Source: Alteribacillus bidgolensis (GTDB lineage: Bacteria > Bacillota > Bacilli > Bacillales > Marinococcaceae). Taken from it: a DNA stretch of 64,000 nt. Below the pieces are notes generated by a model. The model was not told the origin of the DNA. It did not search any database and saw nothing but the letters and a program-made list of their open reading frames with translations. The translations under genes and the position numbers were made by a program. Below are positions 7,878 to 16,876 of the stretch, in pieces. Position 1 is the stretch's first letter; the number at the start of each line of letters is the position of its first letter. The DNA is taken from assembly GCF_002886255.1 (NCBI RefSeq), contig NZ_KZ614149.1, positions 620,001-684,000 of the forward strand, given 5' to 3'.

Positions 7878-8737
7878 GTTTAACCATTGGAGAAATTTCA
7901 TACACTAATATTTTACCTATGTTTTTCTATATAAATCGTGAGTATTTAAAGTCAAAAGGATGTACTTTTATCCCAAAAGTTCCCTCTGGTTTAAATGAAG
8001 GAATGAAAAAAGGTACGATTGATGTTGGAGGTATTTCTTCTTTCGCATTTGGAGAAGCATCCGGTCAATACCAACTGATGCCAGGCTTATCGGTATCTTC
8101 TTATGGAAAAGTCGGTTCTATTTTTCTATTTTCACATAAACCTTTGCAAAAACTGGAAGGCGCAAGTATTGCCTTAACTTCTTCAAGTGCAACTTCTGTT
8201 CATTTATTGAAAATCATTATGGCTGAATTCTATAATCATTCAACTATTCATTACACTATAATGGCACCGGATCCGGCAGAAATGAAGAAAAATTACGATG
8301 CTTTTTTATTGATCGGAGATGACGCTATTCAAACTTCCTGGAAAAATAAATCAGATTTATACTGTTATGACCTCGGAGAACTGTGGTTAAACCATACAGG
8401 TTATCCGATGACATACGCTGTTTTTGCAGTAAGAAAAGAGGCTGTACAAGAGAAAGAAAGCGTACTGAAGCTGTTGTATAAAGAATTTTTATACAGTAAA
8501 AAACGTGTTCTTTATACACACTTAAAAGAAATGACCACTTCTATTAAAAAAGAACATGGAGGCACTCAGGATTTTTGGATAAATTATTTTCGGAGTCTTC
8601 ATTACGATTTTCAAGAAAAGGAAAAAGAAAGTCTTTTGTATTATTACAACCTAATGTATAAACATGGGTACTTTAGTGAACCAGTAAATAAAATTGATAT
8701 GTGGCTTGCGGGAAACGAGGTGCAATACTTATTTTGA
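7874..8737 (+). CDS. mqnA: Chorismate dehydratase MqnA (menaquinone, futalosine pathway)
   Basis: A 287-residue protein of the MqnA/periplasmic-binding-protein fold, cytoplasmic here since no signal peptide is seen. It dehydrates chorismate to 3-[(1-carboxyvinyl)oxy]benzoate, the first step of the futalosine pathway. The N-terminal IGEISYTNILPMFFYI, the DVGGISSFAF loop and the SSSATSVHLLKI phosphate-loop-like segment are typical. ATG 7874 overlaps the ubiX TGA; GTG 7859 is less likely because it lies within the GGTGGGGGAG site. MqnE, MqnC, MqnB and MqnD homologues are not in this window. Confidence 0.9.
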   Translation: MSLTIGEISYTNILPMFFYINREYLKSKGCTFIPKVPSGLNEGMKKGTIDVGGISSFAFGEASGQYQLMPGLSVSSYGKVGSIFLFSHKPLQKLEGASIALTSSSATSVHLLKIIMAEFYNHSTIHYTIMAPDPAEMKKNYDAFLLIGDDAIQTSWKNKSDLYCYDLGELWLNHTGYPMTYAVFAVRKEAVQEKESVLKLLYKEFLYSKKRVLYTHLKEMTTSIKKEHGGTQDFWINYFRSLHYDFQEKEKESLLYYYNLMYKHGYFSEPVNKIDMWLAGNEVQYLF

Positions 8738-8748
8738 AGGTGAATATA

Positions 8749-9720
8749 ATGAAGTTGGCGGACTTATATTTGTTTCTAAAATCGGACATAAATAAAATTG
8801 AAAAAGAGCTGGAAAGGTCCGTGGAAGCTCAGCATCCTGTCTTAAGGGATGCTTCTCTTCATTTGCTTCAAGCAGGCGGAAAGCGGATCCGTCCTGTGTT
8901 TGTATTGCTGAGTGCGAAGTTTGGCAGCTACGATATTGAAAGGTTAAAACATATCGCAGTAGCTTTAGAGCTTATTCATATGGCCTCTCTCGTGCACGAT
9001 GATGTAATAGACGATGCAGAGCTAAGAAGAGGAAAAAAAACGATCAAAGCTCAATGGGATAATCGTGTTGCTATGTACACTGGTGATTACATATTTGCCA
9101 AAGCAATTGAAAAAGCTGCTTACTTTAAAAATGAAGACATTCACCGCATTATTTCACGTGCTATGCATGAAATGTGCCTGGGAGAAATTGAGCAAATCAG
9201 GGACCAATATAATTGGGATCAGACATTAAAAACGTATTTAAGGAGAATTAAGCGAAAAACGGCATTGTTAATTGCAGTTAGTTGCCAACTAGGAGCAGTG
9301 AGTGCAGGGGCGTCTTCAAAAGATCAATCACGGCTGTATCATTATGGTTATAATGTTGGAATGTCTTACCAAATCATAGATGATATTCTAGATTTTACTG
9401 GGACCGAAAAGGAGCTTGGCAAACCTGCTGGCAGTGATCTCTTGCAAGGAAATATTACACTGCCTGCGCTATATGCTATGTGCAAGCGTTCGAATATCCG
9501 CTCAGAAATTTCCGGGTTATGCCAGAATAAAAACCATTCTAAATTCGATATTACCCCCGTGTTAGAAATGGTAAAAAACTCTGGCGGTATTGAGTATTCA
9601 AAAGAATTAAGCAAAAACTATTTAGAAAAAGCGTTCGTTGCACTAGAAGGACTTTCTGATATTTCTGCTAAAAAATCACTAAGTGATATAGCAACTTACA
9701 TAGGCGGGAGAAAGCGTTAA
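8749..9720 (+). CDS. hepT: Heptaprenyl diphosphate synthase component II
   Basis: A 323-residue all-helical prenyl synthase, catalytic partner of HepS. The first Asp-rich motif, VHDDVIDDAE, and the second, QIIDDILDFTG, bind Mg2+ and the diphosphates; GGKRIRP binds isopentenyl diphosphate. It is last in the hepS-menG-mqnP-ubiX-mqnA-hepT operon. ATG 8749 follows GAAGGTGA and gives a length close to B. subtilis HepT (320); the in-frame start at 8701 would overlap mqnA by 37 nt. Confidence 0.95.
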   Translation: MKLADLYLFLKSDINKIEKELERSVEAQHPVLRDASLHLLQAGGKRIRPVFVLLSAKFGSYDIERLKHIAVALELIHMASLVHDDVIDDAELRRGKKTIKAQWDNRVAMYTGDYIFAKAIEKAAYFKNEDIHRIISRAMHEMCLGEIEQIRDQYNWDQTLKTYLRRIKRKTALLIAVSCQLGAVSAGASSKDQSRLYHYGYNVGMSYQIIDDILDFTGTEKELGKPAGSDLLQGNITLPALYAMCKRSNIRSEISGLCQNKNHSKFDITPVLEMVKNSGGIEYSKELSKNYLEKAFVALEGLSDISAKKSLSDIATYIGGRKR

Positions 9721-9742
9721 TTGCCTTTTCTGTAAACCTTCT

Positions 9743-9760
9743 CCTTTCCAGGAAAGGTTT
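9743..9760 (+). terminator. Weak hairpin after hepT
   Basis: CCTTTCC (9743-9749) and GGAAAGG (9751-9757) can form a tight hairpin followed by TTTAATAA. The loop is very small and the U-tract poor, so termination is uncertain. Confidence 0.3.
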
Positions 9761-9774
9761 AATAATGGTTTTCG

Positions 9775-9803
9775 TTGCTAGCGCTTTCATAGTTTGTTAT
9801 AAT
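9775..9803 (+). promoter_or_regulatory. SigmaA promoter for ndk
   Basis: TTGCTA (9775-9780), 17-bp spacer, TATAAT (9798-9803); 45 nt before the ndk start. Confidence 0.7.
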
Positions 9804-9847
9804 CAATAAGGTTTAACTGTATTACATACAAGGAAAGAGGGATAGTA

Positions 9848-10291
9848 ATGGAAAAAACATTTATTATGGTAAAACCAGATGGGGTGCAACGTAATTTAGT
9901 AGGAGAGATTGTTCATCGTTTTGAAAGAAAAGGATTTACGCTTGCAGCTGGAAAACTAATGTCTATACCAAAAGAACTTGCTGAAGAACACTATGGCGAA
10001 CATAAAGATAAACCATTTTTTGGTGAATTAGTGTCTTTTATAACCTCTGGTCCTGTATTTGCTATGGTATGGGAAGGAGAGGGTGTTATTGGCACAGCAC
10101 GTAAAATGATGGGTGCGACAAATCCTGCTGAGGCTGAACCAGGAACGATTCGAGGAGATTTTGGCGTACAAGTAAGTATGAATGTAATACATGGATCGGA
10201 TTCACCAGAAAGTGCTAATAGAGAAATCGCATTGTTTTTTAACGAAAGTGACTTGATTCAATATAAAAAATCAGTTTCAGAGTGGGTTTAA
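9848..10291 (+). CDS. ndk: Nucleoside diphosphate kinase
   Basis: A 147-residue cytosolic enzyme that balances NTP and dNTP pools by ping-pong transfer from ATP. The catalytic phosphohistidine is His115 in NVIHGSDS, and the N-terminal [15 protein letters not shown] holds the nucleotide-binding Lys9. Full family length. It lies between hepT and cheR as in B. subtilis, with its own promoter and terminator. Confidence 0.97.
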   Translation: MEKTFIMVKPDGVQRNLVGEIVHRFERKGFTLAAGKLMSIPKELAEEHYGEHKDKPFFGELVSFITSGPVFAMVWEGEGVIGTARKMMGATNPAEAEPGTIRGDFGVQVSMNVIHGSDSPESANREIALFFNESDLIQYKKSVSEWV

Positions 10292-10305
10292 TGAGAGTTT
10301 TCATG

Positions 10306-10337
10306 ACGTCTTTTGCTTATGAGCGAAAGACGTTTTT
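10306..10337 (+). terminator. Terminator after ndk
   Basis: ACGTCTTT (10306-10313) pairs with AAAGACGT (10326-10333), with an inner GCTTATGAGC, followed by a T-run. Confidence 0.8.
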
Positions 10338-10363
10338 CTTTCGAATTTAAAATTTTTCAATAA

Positions 10364-10392
10364 ATGTCAGTAATGTGTGGACATGGTATAAT
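10364..10392 (+). promoter_or_regulatory. Extended -10 promoter for cheR
   Basis: TGgTATAAT (10384-10392) with a weak ATGTCA -35 at 10364-10369 and a 17-bp spacer; 32 nt before the cheR start. Confidence 0.6.
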
Positions 10393-10424
10393 GAGACTAG
10401 TTTCAAGAGAGAGGACAATCATTC

Positions 10425-11252
10425 ATGCAAACCCAGTCAAAAAAACATCCTCATAAAGATTATATTAATAATGATTACACTAGTTTCGTTCATAAGGTAA
10501 AAAAGAAAACGGGCATCGATCTATCGATGTATAAAGAAGCACAGATGAAACGCCGGCTTCGTTCTTTCTTTGAAAAAAAAGAATTTTCCAGCTTTGAGGA
10601 TTTTTTTTATAATGGGATTAATAAGGATGAAGACGTCCTTGCCGAGTTCTTAGAAAGGATGACGATCAATGTCTCAGAATTTTTGAGAAACCCTAAACGG
10701 TGGGAGATTTTAACGGACGTTATTCTGCCCCGTCTTCTAAAAGACAGATCAAAACTTAAAGTTTGGTCAGCAGCCTGTTCTACCGGAGAAGAGCCTTACA
10801 CCTTGTCCATTATTCTTGATCAATATTCGGGCAGAAAAAGCAGTTCTATACTGGCAACAGATATTGATGAAGCTATTCTTTTGCGTGCAAAAACAGGATT
10901 TTACACAGAGAAAGCGCTAAAAGAATTATCAAAAGATATGTTATTACATTATTTTATTAAGGAAACTTCAGGTTACCGAGTGAAAGATACTTTGAGAAAT
11001 GGGATTAGGTTTAAAAAACATAACCTCTTAGCGGATATGTTTGAGACTGGATTTGATCTTATTGTTTGTCGTAATGTACTAATATATTTTACAGAAGAAG
11101 CAAAACATAATATATATAAAGAGTTTAATAAAGCGCTTAATGTAGGCGGCGTGTTGTTTGTGGGCAGTACCGAACAAATATTCAACCCGGCCCGTTATGG
11201 TTTTGAAGCGGAAGATACGTTTTTTTATAAAAAAATAAATAAAGTGGAATGA
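10425..11252 (+). CDS. cheR: Chemoreceptor methyltransferase CheR
   Basis: A 275-residue SAM-dependent enzyme that methylates glutamates on chemoreceptors for adaptation. It has an N-terminal helical CheR_N domain (QMKRRLRSFF, with Arg residues that bind receptor) and a C-terminal Rossmann domain with VWSAACSTGEEPYTL, LATDIDEAIL and FDLIVCRNVLIYF. It stands alone among metabolic genes in the same place as in B. subtilis, with its own promoter. Its presence implies that the organism is motile. Confidence 0.95.
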   Translation: MQTQSKKHPHKDYINNDYTSFVHKVKKKTGIDLSMYKEAQMKRRLRSFFEKKEFSSFEDFFYNGINKDEDVLAEFLERMTINVSEFLRNPKRWEILTDVILPRLLKDRSKLKVWSAACSTGEEPYTLSIILDQYSGRKSSSILATDIDEAILLRAKTGFYTEKALKELSKDMLLHYFIKETSGYRVKDTLRNGIRFKKHNLLADMFETGFDLIVCRNVLIYFTEEAKHNIYKEFNKALNVGGVLFVGSTEQIFNPARYGFEAEDTFFYKKINKVE

Positions 11253-11409
11253 TACAGGTCTACATATCTATAAAATGATCAGTGTTCTTTTTCGTATTTT
11301 CTAAAAAATTCTTTGGCTGCGCACACATAAAAAAACAAATATGTTATCATTTAATGCATAAAAGCACTAAAGAGAGAATCGGCAAGTATGTAAAGAGGAG
11401 TGGAAGATA

Positions 11410-12582
11410 ATGAGATACTTAACAGCAGGGGAATCACACGGTCCGCAGCAGACTACAATTATAGAGGGGCTTCCAGCTAACATGGAGCTGCTTGAAGAGG
11501 ATATTAACACAGAGCTTGCCCGCAGGCAGGGAGGATACGGACGAGGGCGCCGTATGCAAATCGAAAAAGACAAGGTACAGATTCTAAGCGGGGTACGCCA
11601 TGGGAAAACGACGGGTGCTCCGGTAACTCTTGTAGTAGAAAATGATGATTTTAAACATTGGCAGAAAATTATGGGAGCAGAGCCTTTATCTCCTGAGGAA
11701 GAAAAAGAAGTTAAACGTAAAATAACCCGTCCGCGTCCTGGCCACGCTGACTTAAATGGAGCTATAAAATACAATCATAGAGATATGCGGAACGTACTAG
11801 AACGTTCATCTGCCCGAGAAACAACTGCACGTGTTTGTGCAGGTGCTGTCGCTAAGAAAGTGTTGAAAACGTTCGGGATAGAAGTCGGAGGACAAGTCCT
11901 CGAAATAGGCGGTATTAAAGCAGAGAATCCGGCTTATGAAAATGTGGACGATTTAAAAGAAAGAACCGAAGCATCCCCTGTCCGCTGTCTCGATAAAGAA
12001 GCGGAAACCCAAATGATGCAGGCCATTGACGATGCTAAAAAAGATGGTGATTCTATAGGGGGCGTGGTGCAGACTGTAATCAGCGGTGTGCCGTCCGGTC
12101 TTGGGAGCCATGTTCATTATGACCGAAAGTTAGATGCAAAAATAGCAGGAGCGGTCATGAGTATAAACGCATTTAAAGGAGTAGAAGTCGGTATTGGCTT
12201 TGAAGCAGCCAGCCGTCCTGGAAGCAAAGTACACGATGAAATTATTTGGGATGATAAAAACGGCTATCAGCGTAAAACCAACAATTTAGGCGGATTTGAA
12301 GGTGGAATGACGACAGGAATGCCAATTATTATCCAAGGTGTTATGAAGCCAATCCCTACGCTCTATAAACCATTAGAAAGTGTAGATATTGATTCTAAAG
12401 AGCCATTTAAAGCAAGTATTGAACGTTCAGATAGCTGCGCTGTACCAGCAGCATCTGTGGTGATGGAAAACGTTGTAGCATTTGAAGTTGCAAGTGCTTT
12501 GCTTGAAACGTTTGGTTCTGACCGTGTGGATGCGATAGAGAGGAATATAAATGAACATATTCAGTGGTCGAGGGATTTTTAA
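11410..12582 (+). CDS. aroC: Chorismate synthase
   Basis: A 390-residue FMN-dependent enzyme (named AroF in B. subtilis) that makes chorismate from 5-enolpyruvylshikimate-3-phosphate. Signatures are GESHGPQQT at the N-terminus, GRGRRMQIE, and [19 protein letters not shown]; the catalytic His residues fall in ESHG and in the RPGHAD segment. First gene of aroC-aroB-aroH; its stop overlaps the aroB start by 1 nt. The ribosome binding site AGGAGTGGA (11396-11404) is exactly complementary to the loop of the small RNA candidate at 22832-22927. Confidence 0.97.
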   Translation: MRYLTAGESHGPQQTTIIEGLPANMELLEEDINTELARRQGGYGRGRRMQIEKDKVQILSGVRHGKTTGAPVTLVVENDDFKHWQKIMGAEPLSPEEEKEVKRKITRPRPGHADLNGAIKYNHRDMRNVLERSSARETTARVCAGAVAKKVLKTFGIEVGGQVLEIGGIKAENPAYENVDDLKERTEASPVRCLDKEAETQMMQAIDDAKKDGDSIGGVVQTVISGVPSGLGSHVHYDRKLDAKIAGAVMSINAFKGVEVGIGFEAASRPGSKVHDEIIWDDKNGYQRKTNNLGGFEGGMTTGMPIIIQGVMKPIPTLYKPLESVDIDSKEPFKASIERSDSCAVPAASVVMENVVAFEVASALLETFGSDRVDAIERNINEHIQWSRDF

Positions 12583-13682
12583 TGAAACAATTGACTATTA
12601 ATACCTCTAATCAATCTTACCCTGTATATATTGGTAACAATATTCTAGAAGAGGCGCCGGACTTGCTGGGTTCATTCTTAGATGATAAGAGTAAGGCACT
12701 GATTATTTCGGATACTAATGTCAGCGAATTATATGGGGATAAACTAAAAAGAATTCTTGAACCAATTCTCCCGGTGAGCATTATTACCGTGCCAAATGGA
12801 GAACATTCTAAATCAATGGCTAGTTATGAAAAACTGCTGACTGCCTGTATAGAACAAGGACTTGATCGTCAATCGGTCATTTTTGCGCTCGGCGGAGGTG
12901 TGATTGGCGATTTAGCCGGCTTTTCCGCAGCAACTTATATGAGGGGGATTCCTTTTGTCCAAGTTCCTACTACACTATTAGCTCATGACAGCAGTGTAGG
13001 AGGGAAAACGGGAATCAATCATCCTTTAGGAAAAAATTTAATAGGGGCGTTTCATCAGCCGTCAGCTGTCCTTTACGATACGGGTACACTGACTACACTG
13101 CCTGATGAAGAATGGCGGTCGGGTTTTGCTGAAATGATAAAACATGCTTATATTCAAGATCCAGATTTTTTACATTGGTTAAAAGAAAATGTAAAAACAA
13201 TCGCTGATATTAAAACGGATAAAATCCGCCAATTTTTAAAGCGTTCTATTGCCGTTAAAGCAGAAATAGTAAAAGAAGATGAAAGAGAGGCAGGCATTCG
13301 CGCATTTTTGAACTTTGGGCATACACTAGGCCACGCACTGGAAAAAACTTCTGGTTATGACGGGCAGATTACTCACGGTGAAGCTGTGGCAGCTGGGATG
13401 GTATTTGCTATGCGGCTGAGTAATGAGTTAGGGATTTCCGCTTGGAATGTGTCTGAAGAGATAAATTGGTTGAAATCGTTAAATTACCCGGTAGAAGCAC
13501 CATCTCAATACTCTGCTCAAAAATTAATAAATGCTATGAAAAAAGACAAAAAAGCGAGTGCAGGAAATATTAAGTTTGTGCTGCTAAAAGAACCTGGCCG
13601 GCCCTTATTATACACTATAGATGAAAAGCTTCTAATTGAATTGCTTACGAATGATCAAAGGGGGATGACTAGGAATGATTAG
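12582..13682 (+). CDS. aroB: 3-Dehydroquinate synthase
   Basis: A 366-residue NAD- and zinc-dependent enzyme of the shikimate pathway. Seen are the NAD-binding GGGVIGDLAGFSAATYMRG, VPTTLLAHDSSVGGKTGIN, and the metal ligands in AEMIKHAYI (Glu), NFGHTLGHALE (His) and ITHGEAV (His). ATG 12582 shares one base with the aroC stop (TAATG), so the two are coupled; the alternative upstream GTG would overlap aroC. It overlaps aroH by 8 nt. Confidence 0.97.
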   Translation: MKQLTINTSNQSYPVYIGNNILEEAPDLLGSFLDDKSKALIISDTNVSELYGDKLKRILEPILPVSIITVPNGEHSKSMASYEKLLTACIEQGLDRQSVIFALGGGVIGDLAGFSAATYMRGIPFVQVPTTLLAHDSSVGGKTGINHPLGKNLIGAFHQPSAVLYDTGTLTTLPDEEWRSGFAEMIKHAYIQDPDFLHWLKENVKTIADIKTDKIRQFLKRSIAVKAEIVKEDEREAGIRAFLNFGHTLGHALEKTSGYDGQITHGEAVAAGMVFAMRLSNELGISAWNVSEEINWLKSLNYPVEAPSQYSAQKLINAMKKDKKASAGNIKFVLLKEPGRPLLYTIDEKLLIELLTNDQRGMTRND

Positions 13683-14049
13683 AGGGGTTCGCGGAGCGAT
13701 TACAATTGACAATAATACAGAAGAAGATATAGTACACAGTACAAAAGTACTGCTTGAAGAAATGATTAATGAAAATGAATTGAAGCCGGAATTTGTATCA
13801 CATATATGGTTTACAACGACTTCTGATATAGATGCTGCATTCCCGGCAAAAGCAACGCGCTTATTTGATGGATGGCAATGGGTGCCCGTTATGTGTGCTC
13901 AAGAGATAAATGTTTCTAATAGTATACCGTTATGTATTAGAATCATGCTGACGGCAGAATTGGATACAGCACAAGAAGATGTACAGCATATTTATTTGCG
14001 TGAAGCAAAACAACTTCGTCCTGATCTGGAGTTGACAAAAAAGAAGTAA
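13675..14049 (+). CDS. aroH: Chorismate mutase, AroH class
   Basis: A 124-residue monofunctional chorismate mutase of the trimeric pseudo-alpha/beta-barrel class. It converts chorismate to prephenate. Arg7 (MIRGVRGA), the Cys near residue 75 (PVMCAQEI), Arg90 in CIRIM and a Tyr in IYLREAK match the active site described for B. subtilis AroH. It lies between aroB and the trp leader as in B. subtilis. Confidence 0.96.
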   Translation: MIRGVRGAITIDNNTEEDIVHSTKVLLEEMINENELKPEFVSHIWFTTTSDIDAAFPAKATRLFDGWQWVPVMCAQEINVSNSIPLCIRIMLTAELDTAQEDVQHIYLREAKQLRPDLELTKKK

Positions 14050-14074
14050 AGTGTGTAATATAGAATTAGTTTAG

Positions 14075-14114
14075 TTGAGATGAGAAACCATAAAGAAATA
14101 ACAAAATATATAAT
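14075..14114 (+). promoter_or_regulatory. Possible trp operon promoter region
   Basis: An AT-rich stretch with TTGAGA at 14075-14080 and candidate -10 boxes TAACAA (14099-14104, 18-bp spacer) and TATAAT (14109-14114, spacing from TTGAGA too long). A start near 14112-14122 would place the TRAP triplets right at the 5' end of the RNA. The exact pair cannot be decided from sequence. Confidence 0.4.
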
Positions 14115-14123
14115 ATTATAGTC

Positions 14124-14170
14124 GAGCAGAGTGCAGTTAGAAGAGAAGAGCAGAGTTCAGTAGAGCGGAG
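14124..14170 (+). promoter_or_regulatory. TRAP-binding triplet array in the trpE leader
   Basis: Ten triplets start at 14124, 14129, 14134, 14138, 14143, 14148, 14153, 14158, 14163 and 14168: GAG, GAG, CAG, TAG, GAG, GAG, GAG, CAG, GAG, GAG. Spacers are 2 nt, except 1 nt before the TAG. Trp-bound TRAP (mtrB, this window) wraps such arrays. The CAG at 14158 lies in TTCAG (14156-14160), which with CGG (14166-14168) can pair with CCG (14184-14186) and CTGAA (14188-14192) to form an antiterminator. TRAP binding would therefore block the antiterminator and favour termination. Confidence 0.92.
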
Positions 14171-14185
14171 TATATATGCAGAACC

Positions 14186-14220
14186 GCCTGAAACTGGATG
14201 TTTCAGGCTTTATATTTTTT
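14186..14220 (+). terminator. trp attenuator (rho-independent terminator)
   Basis: GCCTGAAAC (14186-14194) pairs perfectly with GTTTCAGGC (14200-14208) around TGGAT, followed by a T-rich tract to 14220. It lies 16 nt after the last TRAP triplet and 124 nt before trpE, the layout of TRAP-controlled attenuation. Confidence 0.9.
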
Positions 14221-14310
14221 TGATAATGGCAGCGGTAATTTGGTTTGCAACACTTTTTCGCCTTTCTATCGCTGTACATTATTTCTTCTTTGTTCTCTCC
14301 TTCCCTTCAT

Positions 14311-14341
14311 GCTCTCTTCTTGTCATTAATAAGAGGTGAGC
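14311..14341 (+). promoter_or_regulatory. Hairpin over the trpE ribosome binding site
   Basis: GCTC (14311-14314) with TCTT (14315-14318) can pair with AAGA (14331-14334) and GAGC (14338-14341), bulging GGT. This buries the AAGAGGTGAG site of trpE. B. subtilis trp RNA has a comparable hairpin that TRAP binding promotes. The pairing is seen by eye only. Confidence 0.5.
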
Positions 14342-14343
14342 CC

Positions 14344-15882
14344 ATGTCAGAATCTTCCTATCAGTTATTTAAAGACCAATCCTTGCTTAATAAAATGGTG
14401 CCGTATGTTAGACGTTTCTTTACGGACACTCTAACTCCAATAGAAGTATTTAGAAAACTTGAAAGTGAAGCAGTATTTCTGCTGGAAAGTAAAGATGAAG
14501 CGTCTCCTTGGTCTAGGTATTCATTTATTGGACTATCTCCACAATATAAAATTCAAAGTCAAAATGGGAAATATGCATTTGTAGATAATAACAAAAAAAT
14601 ATTGCTGCAAAATGAAGATCTTGCAGTATTGTTTGAAGAGTCCATTGCATGGCTGAAACCGGGTTCTCCTTCCATTGAAGTGCCTTTTAAAGGCGGAGCT
14701 GTCGGTGTTATTCCTTATGATACAGTAGAAGAATTTGAGCCAGACTTGAAATCAAATGATGATCCTGAACGTGAAGATGAAGTAGTACTTCTGTTTTGCC
14801 AGACGTTAATTGCCTTGGATCATGATACAAAAGAACTGACATTTATTCATTATGACGCGGATAGCCAATTAGATGTATTTCATCGTTATGAAAATTCACA
14901 AGCAATTGTTTCAAGGTTAATGGAACAACTCACCTTCGGTTCTAAGGAAGAAGCATTTTTGTCACCAATAGCAAAAACAGTGGATGTTGATTTTGAGGGA
15001 GTCCGTTCCAATTATCCTAAAGATAAATTTTTACATGACGTTGAGAAAATTAAAGAATATATAAAAGCTGGTGATATCTTTCAAGCCGTACTTTCACAGC
15101 GATTTGAAAAGGAGGTCACTGTTTCAGCTTTTGATATATACCGCACTCTTCGAATGATTAATCCATCACCTTATTTATTTTATCTAAAACTTGACGATCA
15201 AGAAGTTGTAGGAAGTTCTCCTGAAAGGTTAATTCAAGTACAGGATAATCATGTGGAAATTCACCCGATAGCTGGGACTAGAAAGCGCGGGACTACAACA
15301 GAAGAGGACGGCGAATTAGTCCGTGAACTTTTAGATGATGAAAAAGAGAAAGCCGAACACTATATGCTTGTTGATCTTGCAAGGAATGATGTAGGCAGAG
15401 TAGCAGAATATGGCTCTGTAGACACTCCTGTATTACTTGAGATCGGGAAATTTTCCCATGTCATGCATATTATTTCGAAAGTAACGGGGAGACTTGCAGC
15501 AAATACAAAGCCGGTTAAAGCCCTGCAAGCCTCGTTTCCAGCAGGAACCGTTTCAGGTGCACCAAAATTTAGAGCCATGGAAATATTGAAAGAATTAGAG
15601 CCTGAGCGACGCGGCATTTATGCAGGAGCAGTTTGTTATTTAGGATTTGATGGCAATATTGATTCTTGTATAGCCATCAGAACAATGATCGTTAAAAATA
15701 ATAAAGCTAGAATACAAGCTGGTGCAGGGATTGTAGCAGATTCCATACCTGAAAAAGAATTTGAAGAAACACAAAATAAAGCGGCAGCCCTATTAAAAGC
15801 AGTGGAATCTGCAGAAAAAATGTTCGGGAAAAATGGGGAGGAGAATGTTCATGCTGAAAAATATATTGAACAAATGTATTGA
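14344..15882 (+). CDS. trpE: Anthranilate synthase component I
   Basis: A 512-residue chorismate-utilising enzyme that makes anthranilate with a glutaminase partner. The N-terminal part holds the tryptophan-feedback site (LLESKDEASPWSRYSFIG). The C-terminal catalytic domain shows GDIFQAVLSQRFE, HPIAGTRKRGTTTEED, LVDLARNDVGRV, and ASFPAGTVSGAPKFRAME. ATG 14344 follows AAGAGGTGAG; the longer frame from 14245 would run through the leader. No trpG lies in the operon; in B. subtilis the glutaminase is PabA from the folate operon, and the same is likely here. It overlaps trpD by 32 nt. Confidence 0.97.
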   Translation: MSESSYQLFKDQSLLNKMVPYVRRFFTDTLTPIEVFRKLESEAVFLLESKDEASPWSRYSFIGLSPQYKIQSQNGKYAFVDNNKKILLQNEDLAVLFEESIAWLKPGSPSIEVPFKGGAVGVIPYDTVEEFEPDLKSNDDPEREDEVVLLFCQTLIALDHDTKELTFIHYDADSQLDVFHRYENSQAIVSRLMEQLTFGSKEEAFLSPIAKTVDVDFEGVRSNYPKDKFLHDVEKIKEYIKAGDIFQAVLSQRFEKEVTVSAFDIYRTLRMINPSPYLFYLKLDDQEVVGSSPERLIQVQDNHVEIHPIAGTRKRGTTTEEDGELVRELLDDEKEKAEHYMLVDLARNDVGRVAEYGSVDTPVLLEIGKFSHVMHIISKVTGRLAANTKPVKALQASFPAGTVSGAPKFRAMEILKELEPERRGIYAGAVCYLGFDGNIDSCIAIRTMIVKNNKARIQAGAGIVADSIPEKEFEETQNKAAALLKAVESAEKMFGKNGEENVHAEKYIEQMY

Positions 15883-16876
15883 AGGGAACACTTTGACAGA
15901 AGAAAATGCAAAAGATGCGATGGATGAGATAATGCAAGGAAATGCAACAGAAAGTCAAATAGCCAGCTTATTAACCGTTTTACGTTTTCGCGGTGAAACA
16001 GTAGATGAAATGACAGGTTTTGCAAGATCTATGCGGGACCATGTAATAAAGATTCCTCATAATGAAGAATTTGTAATTGATACATGCGGAACGGGTGGAG
16101 ATCAAAGTTCAACATATAATATATCCACTGCTTCTGCTATTGCTCTTTCTTCGTTCGGTGTAAAAGTAGCTAAACATGGAAATCGTTCTGTTTCATCAAA
16201 GAGTGGCAGTGCCGATGTGCTAGAAGAGTTAGGCCTTTCTGTACAGACTACACCAGAAGATGCAGCTGTCTCTCTTAGGCATCATGATATGGCCTTTTTG
16301 TTTGCCCCTTTATACCACGTAGCTATGAAACATGCAGTTGCTCCTAGAAAAGAAATTGGATTTCGGACTATTTTCAATTTATTAGGCCCTATCACAAACC
16401 CTGCAAATGCAAAAGGACAGGTTATTGGGGTTTTTAATAAAGAATATGGATTAAAAATGGCACAGTCTCTTCAGCGCATGGGTGCAGAACGTGCTATGTT
16501 TGTTACCGGTGAAGACGGTCTTGACGAAATGACGATAACCGGGAAAACATTTGTAACTGAACTAATAGATAATGATATTAAGCAATATACTATTACACCC
16601 GAGCAATTCGGTTTAAAAAGGGCTGACATTGATCCTGTACAAGTAAATAACGCCAAGGAAAGCGCTCGTCTTATTGAAGATATTTTTCAAGGAAGTGTAA
16701 GCGGTGCTGCCAAAGATATTCTCGTGCTGAATATAGCCGCAGGACTGTATATAGCAGATCAAACTGCATCCCTTAAAGAAGGAGTTAAAGAAGCTAATAG
16801 AGTATTAGAAAATGGTGAAGTTCTTAAGCAATTGCAGCGTCTTAGAAAAGAAAAGGTGGAAGAACAGCATGCTTAA
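15851..16876 (+). CDS. trpD: Anthranilate phosphoribosyltransferase
   Basis: A 341-residue enzyme transferring phosphoribose from PRPP to anthranilate. The PRPP-binding DTCGTGGD, the KHGNRSVSSKSGSADVLE loop and GFRTIFNLLGPITNP are diagnostic. ATG 15851 is chosen because GGGGAGGAGA (15834-15843) is correctly spaced for it; ATG 15845 two codons upstream is too close. It begins inside trpE, suggesting coupled translation, and overlaps trpC by 8 nt. Confidence 0.97.
   Translation: MLKNILNKCIEGNTLTEENAKDAMDEIMQGNATESQIASLLTVLRFRGETVDEMTGFARSMRDHVIKIPHNEEFVIDTCGTGGDQSSTYNISTASAIALSSFGVKVAKHGNRSVSSKSGSADVLEELGLSVQTTPEDAAVSLRHHDMAFLFAPLYHVAMKHAVAPRKEIGFRTIFNLLGPITNPANAKGQVIGVFNKEYGLKMAQSLQRMGAERAMFVTGEDGLDEMTITGKTFVTELIDNDIKQYTITPEQFGLKRADIDPVQVNNAKESARLIEDIFQGSVSGAAKDILVLNIAAGLYIADQTASLKEGVKEANRVLENGEVLKQLQRLRKEKVEEQHA

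Noticed and set aside
14245..14343. Hydrophobic N-terminal extension of trpE that looks like a signal peptide
   Set aside because: It would translate the trp leader and the ribosome binding site hairpin. TrpE is cytosolic and ATG 14344 has a proper site.
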